Origin: Ogataea parapolymorpha DL-1
Lineage: Eukaryota; Ascomycota; Pichiomycetes; Pichiales; Pichiaceae
Direction: 5' to 3'
DNA length: 64,000 nucleotides
Assembly: GCF_000187245.1 (NCBI RefSeq)
Contig: NC_027866.1
Span: forward strand, 302,411 to 366,410
The translations under genes were made by a program, and so were the position numbers. This document shows positions 11,401 through 20,577 of this stretch, piece by piece. The notes under the pieces are model-generated. The model did no database searches. It worked only from the letters and a program-made list of their open reading frames with translations, and was not told the origin of the DNA. Position 1 is the stretch's first letter, and the number at the start of each line of letters is the position of its first letter.

Positions 11401-11704
11401 CATGAGTCAGGATCATGGATAGTGTCTAAAAATATTTGTGAATGTCAAATTCAATACATAAGTTCTCATTAGTTGGTGTCAACAAACTAGCTTACTATTT
11501 CTGATCGACAACTAATCAGGTTTCTTTATTCACATTATAGCCAGCTTGGTATGTCTGTGGGCATTATTTATCCCACACATTCTGTCATTTGCACCTATAT
11601 TATCAAAATGGTATGAGCTCTAAAACTGTCAATTGTGGAGGAGAAATAAACTCCAACATTATGAATCATCAAACTTCATTGAAGCGTCAACCTACAGATG
11701 GCTT
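8474..11704. other. AT-rich region without recognisable genes
   Basis: 3.2 kb with only short open frames (longest about 104 codons on the minus strand, 9316-9630) that show no domain, no compositional bias toward coding and no sensible start context. No tRNA or ordered repeat found. Sampled lines are about 35-42% GC. Confidence 0.55.
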
Positions 11705-11981
11705 TGTTGAGAGAAGATAGTCATAGATTATATCATGGCTGTACAGCTTATCCTGATATGAAGGTTTGTTGGTCTTAACACATGCATAATGTGGGCCCAT
11801 TCTCAGATATGCATATGAGACTAACCAAATAATATATAAGGGTGTATCATATCCCACTTATAAGTGAGGGACTAAGGTATACCAAAGTAATTAAATATCT
11901 GATACATAGTCACACAATTGAAGGAAGAGCAATGATTGTAGACATTACACTCATCAAAACAAAGTTTCAACAGTTTCAACA
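11705..11981 (+). mobile_element. Solo LTR of the Ty5-like family, with near-perfect target duplication
   Basis: A 277-bp LTR in the same orientation as the one at 8206. Flanks are GGCTT (11700-11704) and GACTT (11982-11986), a target duplication with one mismatch. Its 3' end carries the 9-bp terminal sequence TTTCAACAG twice in tandem (the first CAACA ends at 11972), an unusual end duplication. It faces the LTR at 12331-12613 across 349 bp, forming an inverted pair. Confidence 0.93.
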
Positions 11982-12330
11982 GACTTGAAATTTTCAAAAC
12001 CAGACTCCTATACTATTTAGTCCACATCCCAATATAGACATAGAGGAAGCTAATACGCATGGTAGAACAATAGAATTATATGGAAATACCTAGTAACCAG
12101 CATCTAAAAGACCCTTGCTCATGAAATCGAACGGAAAAATACATCAGAAGCTAGCGCTCTCATTATTTGGTTGCATTTTACTCCCACAGCAAGTTTCATG
12201 GACTGGAAGCAGGCATCTGGGGATTGATAAAGATGCTTTCTTCAATCACTTGGACGGCGTATCAACCCGCTTCTATAAAACTTTTAAGGGACTCTTGATT
12301 AATTTATCCTTTGAAAATGGAAAGTCAGCT
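11982..12330. other. Spacer between two inverted LTRs
   Basis: 349 bp of unique sequence between convergent solo LTRs. A short open frame crosses it into the right LTR, but it has no recognisable features, so I see no gene here. Confidence 0.6.
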
Positions 12331-12613
12331 TGTTGAAACTTTGTTCTGATAAGTGAAATGTCTACAGTCATTACTCTTCCCTCAATAGTGTGACTATGTA
12401 TCAGATAGTTAATATCTTTGATATGCCTTAGTCCCTCACTCATAAGTGGGATATGACACACCCTTATATATTACTTGGTTAGTCTCATATGTGATTTAGA
12501 TTTGTTTCATCTGAATCTGATGCACATACTATGCATGTGCTAAGACCCATAAACCTTCATATCAGGATAAGCCGCACAGCCATGATATAATCTATGACTA
12601 TCTTATCTCAACA
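12331..12613 (-). mobile_element. Solo LTR of the Ty5-like family, perfect target duplication
   Basis: A 283-bp LTR, minus orientation (plus strand reads TGTTGAAACTTTG...ATCTCAACA), flanked by a perfect CAGCT duplication (12326-12330 and 12614-12618). Its middle (about 12490-12540) differs completely from the other copies, while both ends are nearly identical, so the centre of this LTR is a variable block. Confidence 0.95.
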
Positions 12614-15600
12614 CAGCTTCCTATCATGGAAAGGATTCTGATATAAATTTACGATACCTAATCCTTGGGTGTTGCACGACTCTTCGCAATGTATTGTATT
12701 TACTACATAATTATACTGTTGAATGTCAAAGAAATAGGGTTTAAAATAAAGCTTATGACTGCATTTTTACAGCACATGTTTCTCACAGAAGTGTTACTTT
12801 TCCCCCTCTAAATCATTTGCTTCCAAGCACTAGAATGCAGTTTACTTCATTTCAACAGTGTGATAGTACCTATCTGAACGTATAACAATAATGATTGAGC
12901 TAAGTTCGAGTTAGTGTATGAATTATTCCAGCCAAATAAAAGTTTTCCTACAGTTCTCATCGGAGTAGCATGCGATCGAAAGCAAGGGAATTTAAAGGTT
13001 TTATGTACGTAAGAAAAGTAAACCCCCTCGCATGCAATCATTGTGTCATAATATAAAGTCATGCTACTATCCCAAGTCGAAAGGTTTGCGGCTCCACACA
13101 ACTAATTATTTGCGTTCTGTTCTGAGGGCACAAAATATGAAAGATATTTTTGTATAATGTCACAGAACTATTTGCATCAATATCCCTACTACCATAAGGC
13201 TCAGATTTGATTAACAACCCCACCAAGTGAATTTATGAATCACGCAGACATAAACACACCAACAAATTTGCGCTGCTGTTGGGAACACATCACAATAGAA
13301 AGAGTTGAACAAAAGTGGAACTGAATTTTCTTCAAGCTTGAGATGAGATTATATATGCCGGAACGGTCTCGTGAAAATAAACTTGTTTCGATTTCAAAAA
13401 CTTTGAAAGTTTGCGGTAGAACAGAAAATTCCACCGTACTTCGTTTTGCCTCGATTGGTAGTCGTATGATCAATAAAGCCAAGGTTCATGAAATTAATGA
13501 AATTGGTTGTTAATTCAATGGCTAATCGCACGCCTATCCCTTGAATTAGCTTCCAAATTCAATGTAAACTTATTGCATATGTTGACGTTCAGAATGTTTG
13601 GTACCAAAGTTTCATAGAACTTTGTAGATCCACAAGTTGGCCGTTGCATGATTGGATTTACTTCTTAGCTGGAATTGTGTTGAGCAACTGCTAATAAAAG
13701 GTAATTTTACCTTTATACGGCTTTGGCTTCAAGAGCTAGATACGCCAAATATAATGTCTTCACGAAAGGAGACAAGTTTTCTAGTCTTATGCCTGTTTAC
13801 GAAGCTCAGAAGTGTCGTGGCCAAGGGTATATCTAGATCAAGTATTCTTCCTTAGCATGTGATCAGATCCATGAGCATACCCCAATAGTCGATATGAGAT
13901 CGAAAGACCCTAGCGACTGATTGATCCTGAAAATCTAATGGTCTGATTCAAACAAGTATCTCATCCAGATGTTTCAAGAGTGAGGCCCCGGGCAAGATAA
14001 CTGCATGATTCAATTACCATGGGAAATTTCACTAAAAATAAGACAAATGAGAATACCATGCATTCATTAATGGGCGTAAGCACGGTCAGATCTATCCAGA
14101 GCATGTGGGGCTCACCAATCAGAGAAACCACGGTAAGCCTCAATCGGGGGTAGGCTTGTATTGCCACCCTTGATGATGGTAGTACGTGCTCCAAGGTTTA
14201 AAATTATCTTTATCTGACCTAAATAACTTCCACTCGTATCTAGTACTACATCATATCAATCAGGCAATCAATCAGGCAACAGTTTGCGGTCTAATATACC
14301 AGAGTGGGACATACCTAAGGGATTGGAGTTCTATGAAAAGGCTTGGATTAACCTTTGCAGTGTAAGTGATTTATTAACTTACTAGGGGCCTTTATGTAGA
14401 TTTGTGGCCTTACGTTAAAGGTATTCATGTAAGTAACTTACTGAGAAGTTGATTCAAGAGCATCTTTTCATATAAAATCCTCTCACAACAGAACTCAGAT
14501 GATGATCCGATGTTCCGGGCCGCAAACCTTTCAATATGGGATATAATGCATCACTAAATCATCATAGTATAGGGACGTATCAATCCTCGGTAATCAACCT
14601 GGAACCAGAATTATAGGGCTTCAAACTATATAGTTTGCCCTGATGAAATATGTGCATCCCATGCTAGTAGTTGTTATAGTGATGGAAATCAATAGCAGAA
14701 ATCACTGACCAATAAAATTTACTGGCAGCATGTATGTTTTAGATTGCAAACATGCCATTACTAAAAATTACTAAAAGAAGTTTTTAAACTTAAATTAAAT
14801 TTAAATCTCTGAACTTGTGTAGAAATGCAGTCATAAGTTTTTTCTCATACTTTTTATCCAACGTGAAACATAACCGGAGGGATATCCACTCTCCTTTCTA
14901 TTTAGGTTCATTGCAAAACTATATTTCAATGTTCTCTTACATAGGACTAAAAGTCTGTTGACAAGTTCTTCAGTCATTTAGCTATAAATCGTCACTACAA
15001 GGACTGATATTAACCTTCGGAAACAACTCCAACATTCGATTTTAGGTTTTATTTTGAGTTCCCACAAAAATGCACTTCAGTAACTATGTGGCCCATAGGT
15101 CCAGCTAATATGATAATTTAAAAAGGTTCAGGCTAAGCAATTTAAGGTAAATAATATTCCATAATCTATGCAACCGGTAGTAGTGGCAAAGACTTTCTCA
15201 GCAAGTATTTCAACTGAAGACGCTCTCAGCCCAAGAATTGGATCACATAAGCACGATGGTGAAATTTCTCTTTTTGCTTGGTCCCTCGTTTTGGGGCTAG
15301 GGAGTCCAAGATCTTTTTTAATTATCGAAAGCCAACGACTGCATCGACTGCGTATCTTCATATAAGTAAAAAGACTGTCAAATTTCTAGCCCATTTGAAA
15401 TGAGTAATTCAGGTAATATGATTTGTTACAGTGTATTAAGTAAATTCAATAATGCAAAATGGAAGCTACATTCGCTCTACATATTCACAGATAATTAAAA
15501 TTTAAGCTTAATTAATCACTCTGATAAATGTTTGGTGTCATGTTTATGTCAATCCACTACACAGATTGATTACCCCAGAGAGCTTGAGCTATTTTTGACT

Positions 15601-15995
15601 TTGTTCTGAATGAATTCAAAGCAAAATTTTTATCAAATATGTATGCCTAATACAAATTCGAAAGTATGTGGCTTCGGGTATTGGTGCAAGCTATTGAACA
15701 CATGATACTGCCTGTATACAAATGATATATGTAATATGGGTCGGGAAGAGACGTTCTTAAACAGAACAAAACTTGATGTCAATAAGTGGACACCGTGTAT
15801 TTTTATTTACTTGGTGACCTTGAAAGGAAAAGAAAACTTCAAATCTTTAATTTTAAATACGGGAAATAAAAGTATCGGACATCGGAAGGAAACAATCTTG
15901 CCAGACACTATTTTCAATTTTTTCGTTGTCCGCGGCAGTATCTGATATTCTCTCAAATTTGTTTGGATGCTTTCAGGATTTCGGATTAGGTAGAC
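12614..15995. other. AT-rich region without recognisable genes
   Basis: 3.4 kb of mostly unique AT-rich DNA; some lines near 15.4 kb are only about 28% GC. A 12-bp unit (ATCAATCAGGCA) is repeated twice in tandem at 14255-14278. Small open frames (for example 13961-14194 and an overlapping pair at 15128-15365) show nothing protein-like. Confidence 0.55.
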
Positions 15996-16334
15996 TGTTG
16001 AAACTTTGTTTTGATAAGTGTAATGTCTACAGTCATTATTCTTCCTTCAATAATGTGACTATGTATCAGATAGTTAATATCTTTGGTATACCTTAGTCCC
16101 TCACTTATAAGTGGGATATGACACACCCTTATATATTATTTGGTTAGCCTGATATGCATATCTGAGAATGGGCTCACATTATGCATGTGTTAAGACCGAT
16201 AAACCATCGTATCACGATAAGTTAGACAGCCATGACATAATCTATGACTATCATATTTCAACAAAACCAACACACCTTCATATCAGGATAAGCCGCACAG
16301 CCATGACATAATCTATGACTATCTTATCTCAACA
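15996..16334 (-). repeat. 3' LTR of the Ty5-like element (carries a duplicated end)
   Basis: 339 bp, longer than the solo LTRs (268-283 bp), because the terminal block of about 71 bp occurs twice: once divergent, ending TTTCAACA at 16263, and once again at 16264-16334. The boundary at 16334 is fixed by the adjacent polypurine tract. Confidence 0.9.
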
Positions 16335-16345
16335 CCCTACCATAG
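16335..16345 (-). other. Polypurine tract of the Ty5-like element
   Basis: On the minus strand CTATGGTAGGG directly abuts the 3' LTR start TGTTGAG. A short purine-rich run at this place is the plus-strand priming site of LTR elements. Confidence 0.65.
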
Positions 16346-16357
16346 TCGTGGATTGGG

Positions 16358-18043
16358 TCAAATCTTTGCAAGATGCATTTTCTTCTTTAGGGAGTTAAGT
16401 TTCTCTCTGACCAATTGCTTAGTCAGTAGGTCGGCAATATTTGACTGGCTGTCAACGTATTCAATTTGTAGGTCTCCCTTTAAGATATGATCTCTGATAA
16501 AATGATAGCGTATATCTATATGTTTTGTGCGTTGATGTTGAGTGGGGTGTTTTGCTAAGGATATTGAACTAGTATTGTCACCAAACAGTATGGGAACATA
16601 TGATCCCAAAACAGATAATTCCTTCATCAATTGTTTAAGCCACAATAATTCTTTCACAGCATCGCTCATTGCCATATATTCAGCTTCAGTGGTGGATGTT
16701 GCTATTGAGTTTTGTTTCTTGGATTTCCATGAAATAGGACCATTTGCTAGCATGAAGATGTATCCAGTTGTAGATGTTCTGTCTTCTAAAATACCTCCCC
16801 AGTCAGCATCACAGAAACCTTTTAGCTCAACGCTTGATGTACGAGTGTAGGTAATGCCATCGTCTATAGTTCCCTTCAAGTATCTCAACACATGCTTTGC
16901 AATAGTAAGATGATTTTGACTTGGCTGTTTAAGATATCTGCTAAGTTTTGCAACAGTAAAAGTGATGTCTGGTCTAGCCGTGTTTGCAGCAAATAACAAC
17001 TTCCCTACCATGCTGCGAAAAAGGGTAGGATCAGTCAGAGGAACATCATGATCAGATACCCACTCAGTTGTAGTAGACACCGTAGTTACCGGATTGCAGG
17101 TATCAAGACCAAAGTCCTGGAGGATGGAAGTCAGATATGAAGACAAAGACAGAGTAATCGACTGAGGAGTCTGGCGAATATTGAGACCCAGGAACGTGGT
17201 GACAGGACCAAGATCTTTCATCTGGAATTTGGAGGACAAGAGGGATTGGACAGACTTAATCTGAGTAAGCGACTTCGACAAGATAAGAAGGTCATCGACA
17301 TATAGGGCAACATAGGTAGGAGGAGAGGAGTGAGACACGTAAATGCCATAATCACTTTTAACGCGGGTGAAATTCGCTTGAACAAGGACCTGATCAATGG
17401 TGTGGTTCCAGCACAAAGGTGCCTGCTTGAGACCATACAGACTCTTGTGAAGACGGCAGACTCGTTGGGGATGGTCAGTACTGATAAACCAAGGAGGCTG
17501 TCGCATGTACAATTCTTCGACAAGGTTGCCATTGAGAAAAGCAGTGGTGACATCCATTTGGTAAACAGAGAGAGAGTGAGAGGCAGCAAGCGCAAGAAGA
17601 AGACGAAGACTGTCGTATCGAATGACAGGACTGAACGTCTCATTGTAGTCAATACCATGGATTTGACTGAAACCCTGAGCTACCAGTCGTGCCTTATGAG
17701 GAAAGGTGGATGTAGACGGTTTCATAGTGTAAACCCAGCGACAGCCAATAGCACGGCGGCCAGAAGGGAGGTCAACAAGAGACCATGTGTGATTGTCCAA
17801 TTGTGCCTGAAATTCGCGTTGCATGGCTTGTTTCCATTCAGGAATAGAGAGAGCCTCTGACACGCTAGAGGGAACATGATCAGACCCGGGAAGGGCAACA
17901 AGTGCAGATGAATGGTCAGTAGAGTTATTGAGTCGACGATACTTGGTGATTGGTAAACGAGAACGCTTGGAACGCCTCCCGGGATAAAGTACAGGATGAA
18001 TACAGTGATGATGATCCATTTCTGATGTAGGAGGAGCATTCAC
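16358..18043 (-). CDS. Ty5-like reverse transcriptase and RNase H (intact segment of pol)
   Basis: A 561-codon open segment with the complete copia reverse transcriptase, including KARLVAQGF, QMDVTTAFLNG and the catalytic YVDD box, followed by RNase H with DADWGG, TEAEYMA and the HIDIRYHFIRD tail, ending about 20 bp before the 3' LTR. The open frame continues upstream of the first ATG to about 18150, where it should join integrase, but integrase is in another frame. In the intact element it would be part of one Gag-Pol polyprotein cleaved by the element's protease. No stop interrupts it, so this portion has been least damaged. Confidence 0.9.
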   Translation of the reverse strand: MNAPPTSEMDHHHCIHPVLYPGRRSKRSRLPITKYRRLNNSTDHSSALVALPGSDHVPSSVSEALSIPEWKQAMQREFQAQLDNHTWSLVDLPSGRRAIGCRWVYTMKPSTSTFPHKARLVAQGFSQIHGIDYNETFSPVIRYDSLRLLLALAASHSLSVYQMDVTTAFLNGNLVEELYMRQPPWFISTDHPQRVCRLHKSLYGLKQAPLCWNHTIDQVLVQANFTRVKSDYGIYVSHSSPPTYVALYVDDLLILSKSLTQIKSVQSLLSSKFQMKDLGPVTTFLGLNIRQTPQSITLSLSSYLTSILQDFGLDTCNPVTTVSTTTEWVSDHDVPLTDPTLFRSMVGKLLFAANTARPDITFTVAKLSRYLKQPSQNHLTIAKHVLRYLKGTIDDGITYTRTSSVELKGFCDADWGGILEDRTSTTGYIFMLANGPISWKSKKQNSIATSTTEAEYMAMSDAVKELLWLKQLMKELSVLGSYVPILFGDNTSSISLAKHPTQHQRTKHIDIRYHFIRDHILKGDLQIEYVDSQSNIADLLTKQLVREKLNSLKKKMHLAKI

Positions 18044-18126
18044 TGGGGTCAGAAGGCGTATCGTGGAATGATCAGTCGAGTCACGCTCAGAGCTAGCAGT
18101 TACCTCAGCAGATGTAATACTGTCCT

Positions 18127-19014
18127 CTAGATGTTCGGGGACAGGCGAGGCGGAGCTTGAATAGTCGTCGGAATAGTAACCAACATAGGTTCCAGAGGAG
18201 GAGCAGCCGATGCATTATGTAAATCGGATGTAGTAGAGGGAAGATCCACTGGCGCCGAGTCAGAGCCAGAAGGCGAAGGAGATCGCAAACAAGGTACTGG
18301 TTCCTTGGGAATAATAGAGGTCGTAAGCAGGTGGGAATCTGTAATTGGACCGTAGGTAGGAGGAACCATGATTGGGACATGAGAGGACTGAGGCTTAAAA
18401 TCTAAGGATGTATCTTGTTTGAATGGGAAACAAGTATCATCAAAACGCACTTGATCAGTCTCTTTCAATTTCAAAGTATGAGGATCAATGAGCTGGAACG
18501 CTGTCCGGCGTTTACTATATCCAACAAAGATTAGTGGCGAGATAACAAAAGAAAACTTTGATGGACGCTCATGAGAATCAACAAGTGAATATGCTTTACA
18601 TCCAAATGGATGATACCGAGAATAATCAGGAGATTTATGGAACCAACGCGAATATGGTATCTCAAATTGGATAGCCCTACTGGGTTCTCTGTTGACAAGA
18701 TATGTGGCCATTTGAACAGCAAAGGGCCAATAGGATTCAGGACATCCTGAGCTTGAAAGAAGTATGCGGGCTCTTGAAGTGATGACTCGGTTCATACGCT
18801 CTGCAACTCCATTTTGATGGCTGGAGTGGGCAACTGTTAGTTCTTGCGTGATGCCTTTGGATGCAAGAAAAGTTTCAAGAGACTTGTTAACAAATTCGCC
18901 ACCATTATCAGTACGCAAGGTAGTAACTTTGTAATTATGGAGTGACAATTGTGTCTCAGGTTTGTTATAAATTGCTGAATAAGATCTGTGGCTTCTGATT
19001 TGACCTTTAAGCAA
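18127..19014 (-). pseudogene. Ty5-like integrase, catalytic and C-terminal part (frame-shifted)
   Basis: Contains RTDNGGEF (second catalytic Asp) and SHQNGVAERMNR (catalytic Glu) of the integrase core, followed by the GKAYSL-like and FVGYS motifs of the copia integrase C-terminus and a long Pro/Ser-rich tail. Its upstream half lies in a different frame (switch near 18965), and it ends in a stop at 18127 although the next frame continues without a break into reverse transcriptase. Two frame breaks therefore isolate it. Confidence 0.88.
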
Positions 19015-19606
19015 TAGGATGAGGTGATATGTGTAAATCGGTCAACAATAACCAGGAAGTATTTCTCACCATTTATTCCTGTGTGGGGAAAAGGTCCACA
19101 GATATCAGCATGTAAGAGTTCGAGAGGTCTCGACACAGACGTAGATGAGATCTTTGGTTTGGATTTAACAAACCTTCCAGCAACAAAATCTTGGCACGGA
19201 TGAGGAGGATTTGGGATTTGAAGTCTTGCAGAGATGGACTTCGGTGGATGTCCCATTACAATATGAAGATCTGATACTGAGGCTTTATATGCCTTTGAAT
19301 AAGAAGAGGAAGACATCACTTTGTATGTAGATTTGAACAGTTTGTTCTGATGGTGGTAAGTTCCTAATAAATCTTTACCACACCATAGTTTCTTGTTACT
19401 AATTTTAATCTCCTTACCAGCAAGCACAGCTTTGTTAATAGCAATCAGGTTGGATGGACATTGTGGAGCATAAAGAACATCTTTGAGTGTCACTGTCTTG
19501 TGTCTTTTAGATAGGACAACAGTTCCTTTTCCGTTCACCTGCACACCAGATGCTATTCCAGAAATATATCCATTGGTTGGACGAAAGTCTGTGAAGTGAT
19601 TTCTGT
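18960..19606 (-). pseudogene. Ty5-like protease remnant, GAG-pre-integrase and integrase N-terminal part
   Basis: Read in the frame one base behind gag. It starts with the region that normally follows the protease active site (NRNHFTDF...GYISGI), then the KGTVVL...DVLYAP flap region, the zinc-binding pre-integrase segment (HIVMGHPP...CQDF) and the first integrase catalytic region (LLHADICGPF, the first Asp). The DSGA protease motif expected between the zinc knuckle and NRNHF is absent, so a deletion at the gag/protease join is likely. Confidence 0.82.
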
Positions 19607-20329
19607 TTAAGCCAGGTTTCCTTTTGAAACTGGAGTTGGTGCTCTACAGTTTGGAGATTTGTGGCCAGCTTTCTGACATCTTGCACAAATAATATTCTTC
19701 TTCTTCGTCGTTTGGATAGAACGTTTAGTAGCCAGGAATCCAGACTTGGTTTCATGTTCACATAATTGCATTGCTGTGACAGCTCTTTGAATAGTTAGTT
19801 CATTTCCGCAGTCAGCAAATAGATCATGTTCTAGTTTCTCATTCTGCAGAGAACTAAGTTTGGAGAAGATTAACCATACTGCTGGGTCTTGATTCCATTG
19901 AAGTAGATTGACACATTTTGCTCCCCATTCCATAGGCCCTTGTCCATTTGACGAGTTAATTGAACAGTATTCTTCGTACAACTGTCTAAAGGATATTTGT
20001 CCATAACATTTGATCAGAAGATGATATATTTGATAACCAGTTTGATCCTGATTTATCCGATTCTTTACTGGCTGTGACACTGAGGTACGTACCCAGAATA
20101 ACAGGAGTTGGTCATAAGCAGTTTGAATTTCAATAACTTGTTCATTACCTCCACATTCTTTGAGCGAAAAAGGTATATTACCAGTTTTAATATAGTCAAC
20201 AACTGATGGTTCAAATGAATTTAAGGTATTCGTGAATTTTGCTTTCCAACGCATAAAATTTACCGCTGACATAAGCTTATCATCATCGTTAAATGAATTG
20301 GTTGCCCAAAAAGCGCTTTCAGGGCTCAT
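19607..20329 (-). CDS. Ty5-like Gag with CCHC zinc knuckle
   Basis: 240 residues, ending in a CX2CX4HX4C knuckle (CARCQKAGHKSPNC) close to the C-terminus. I chose the ATG at 20329 because it is the first one after the LTR; the open frame extends back into the LTR. This ATG lies inside the primer binding site: the base triplet that pairs with the CAU anticodon of the primer tRNA is itself the start codon. Gag forms the particle shell and packages element RNA. The frame is intact to the stop at 19607, but the join to protease is damaged. Confidence 0.88.
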   Translation of the reverse strand: MSPESAFWATNSFNDDDKLMSAVNFMRWKAKFTNTLNSFEPSVVDYIKTGNIPFSLKECGGNEQVIEIQTAYDQLLLFWVRTSVSQPVKNRINQDQTGYQIYHLLIKCYGQISFRQLYEEYCSINSSNGQGPMEWGAKCVNLLQWNQDPAVWLIFSKLSSLQNEKLEHDLFADCGNELTIQRAVTAMQLCEHETKSGFLATKRSIQTTKKKNIICARCQKAGHKSPNCRAPTPVSKGNLA

Positions 20330-20333
20330 AACC
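20320..20333 (-). other. Primer binding site matching the initiator-tRNA-Met anticodon stem-loop
   Basis: On the plus strand CAGGGCTCATAACC is the anticodon stem-loop sequence of the yeast initiator tRNA-Met; on the element strand this is the complement, directly after the 5' LTR. Priming from the anticodon loop of a cleaved (half) initiator tRNA, instead of its 3' end, is the known mode of Ty5 and Drosophila copia. Confidence 0.88.
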
Positions 20334-20577
20334 TCTTGAAACTTCGTTTTGATAAGTGTAATGTCTACAGTCATTGCTCTTCCTTCAATAGTGTGACTAT
20401 GTATCAGATAATTAGTATCTTTGGTATACCTTAGTCCCTCACTTATAAGTGGGATATGACACATCCTTATATATTATTTGGTTAGCCTCATATGCATATC
20501 TCAACAAGACCAACAAACCTTCATATCAGGATAAGCCGCACAGCCATGATAAAATCTATGACTATCTTATCTCAACA
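20334..20577 (-). repeat. 5' LTR of the Ty5-like element (internally deleted)
   Basis: 244 bp. Compared with the other LTRs it lacks a central block of about 30 bp or more, and its inner terminus reads TTTCAAGA instead of TTTCAACA. Near its centre it has CTCAACAAGACCAACA, which resembles the tandem junction seen in the 3' LTR (TTCAACAAAACCAACA), so both LTRs seem to descend from a form with a duplicated end. Confidence 0.9.

Larger units (their letters stand above)
15996..20577 (-). mobile_element. Ty5-like (Ty1/copia) LTR retrotransposon, decayed
   Basis: A 4.58-kb copia-order element on the minus strand: 5' LTR, half-tRNA primer site, gag with zinc knuckle, protease remnant, integrase, reverse transcriptase and RNase H, polypurine tract, 3' LTR. 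The order integrase before reverse transcriptase and the single zinc knuckle are copia traits, and the anticodon-loop primer site places it with Ty5. The coding region is broken into four frames and the protease active site is not visible, so the copy is not autonomous. The LTRs differ structurally, and the flanks (TAGAC on the left, GAAGC on the right) do not form a target duplication, pointing to an old or recombinant copy. Confidence 0.95.

Noticed and set aside
15128..15365. Overlapping open frames on both strands in the gene-poor region
   Set aside because: Mirror-image frames are a sign of composition; no homology recognised and no neighbouring promoter.
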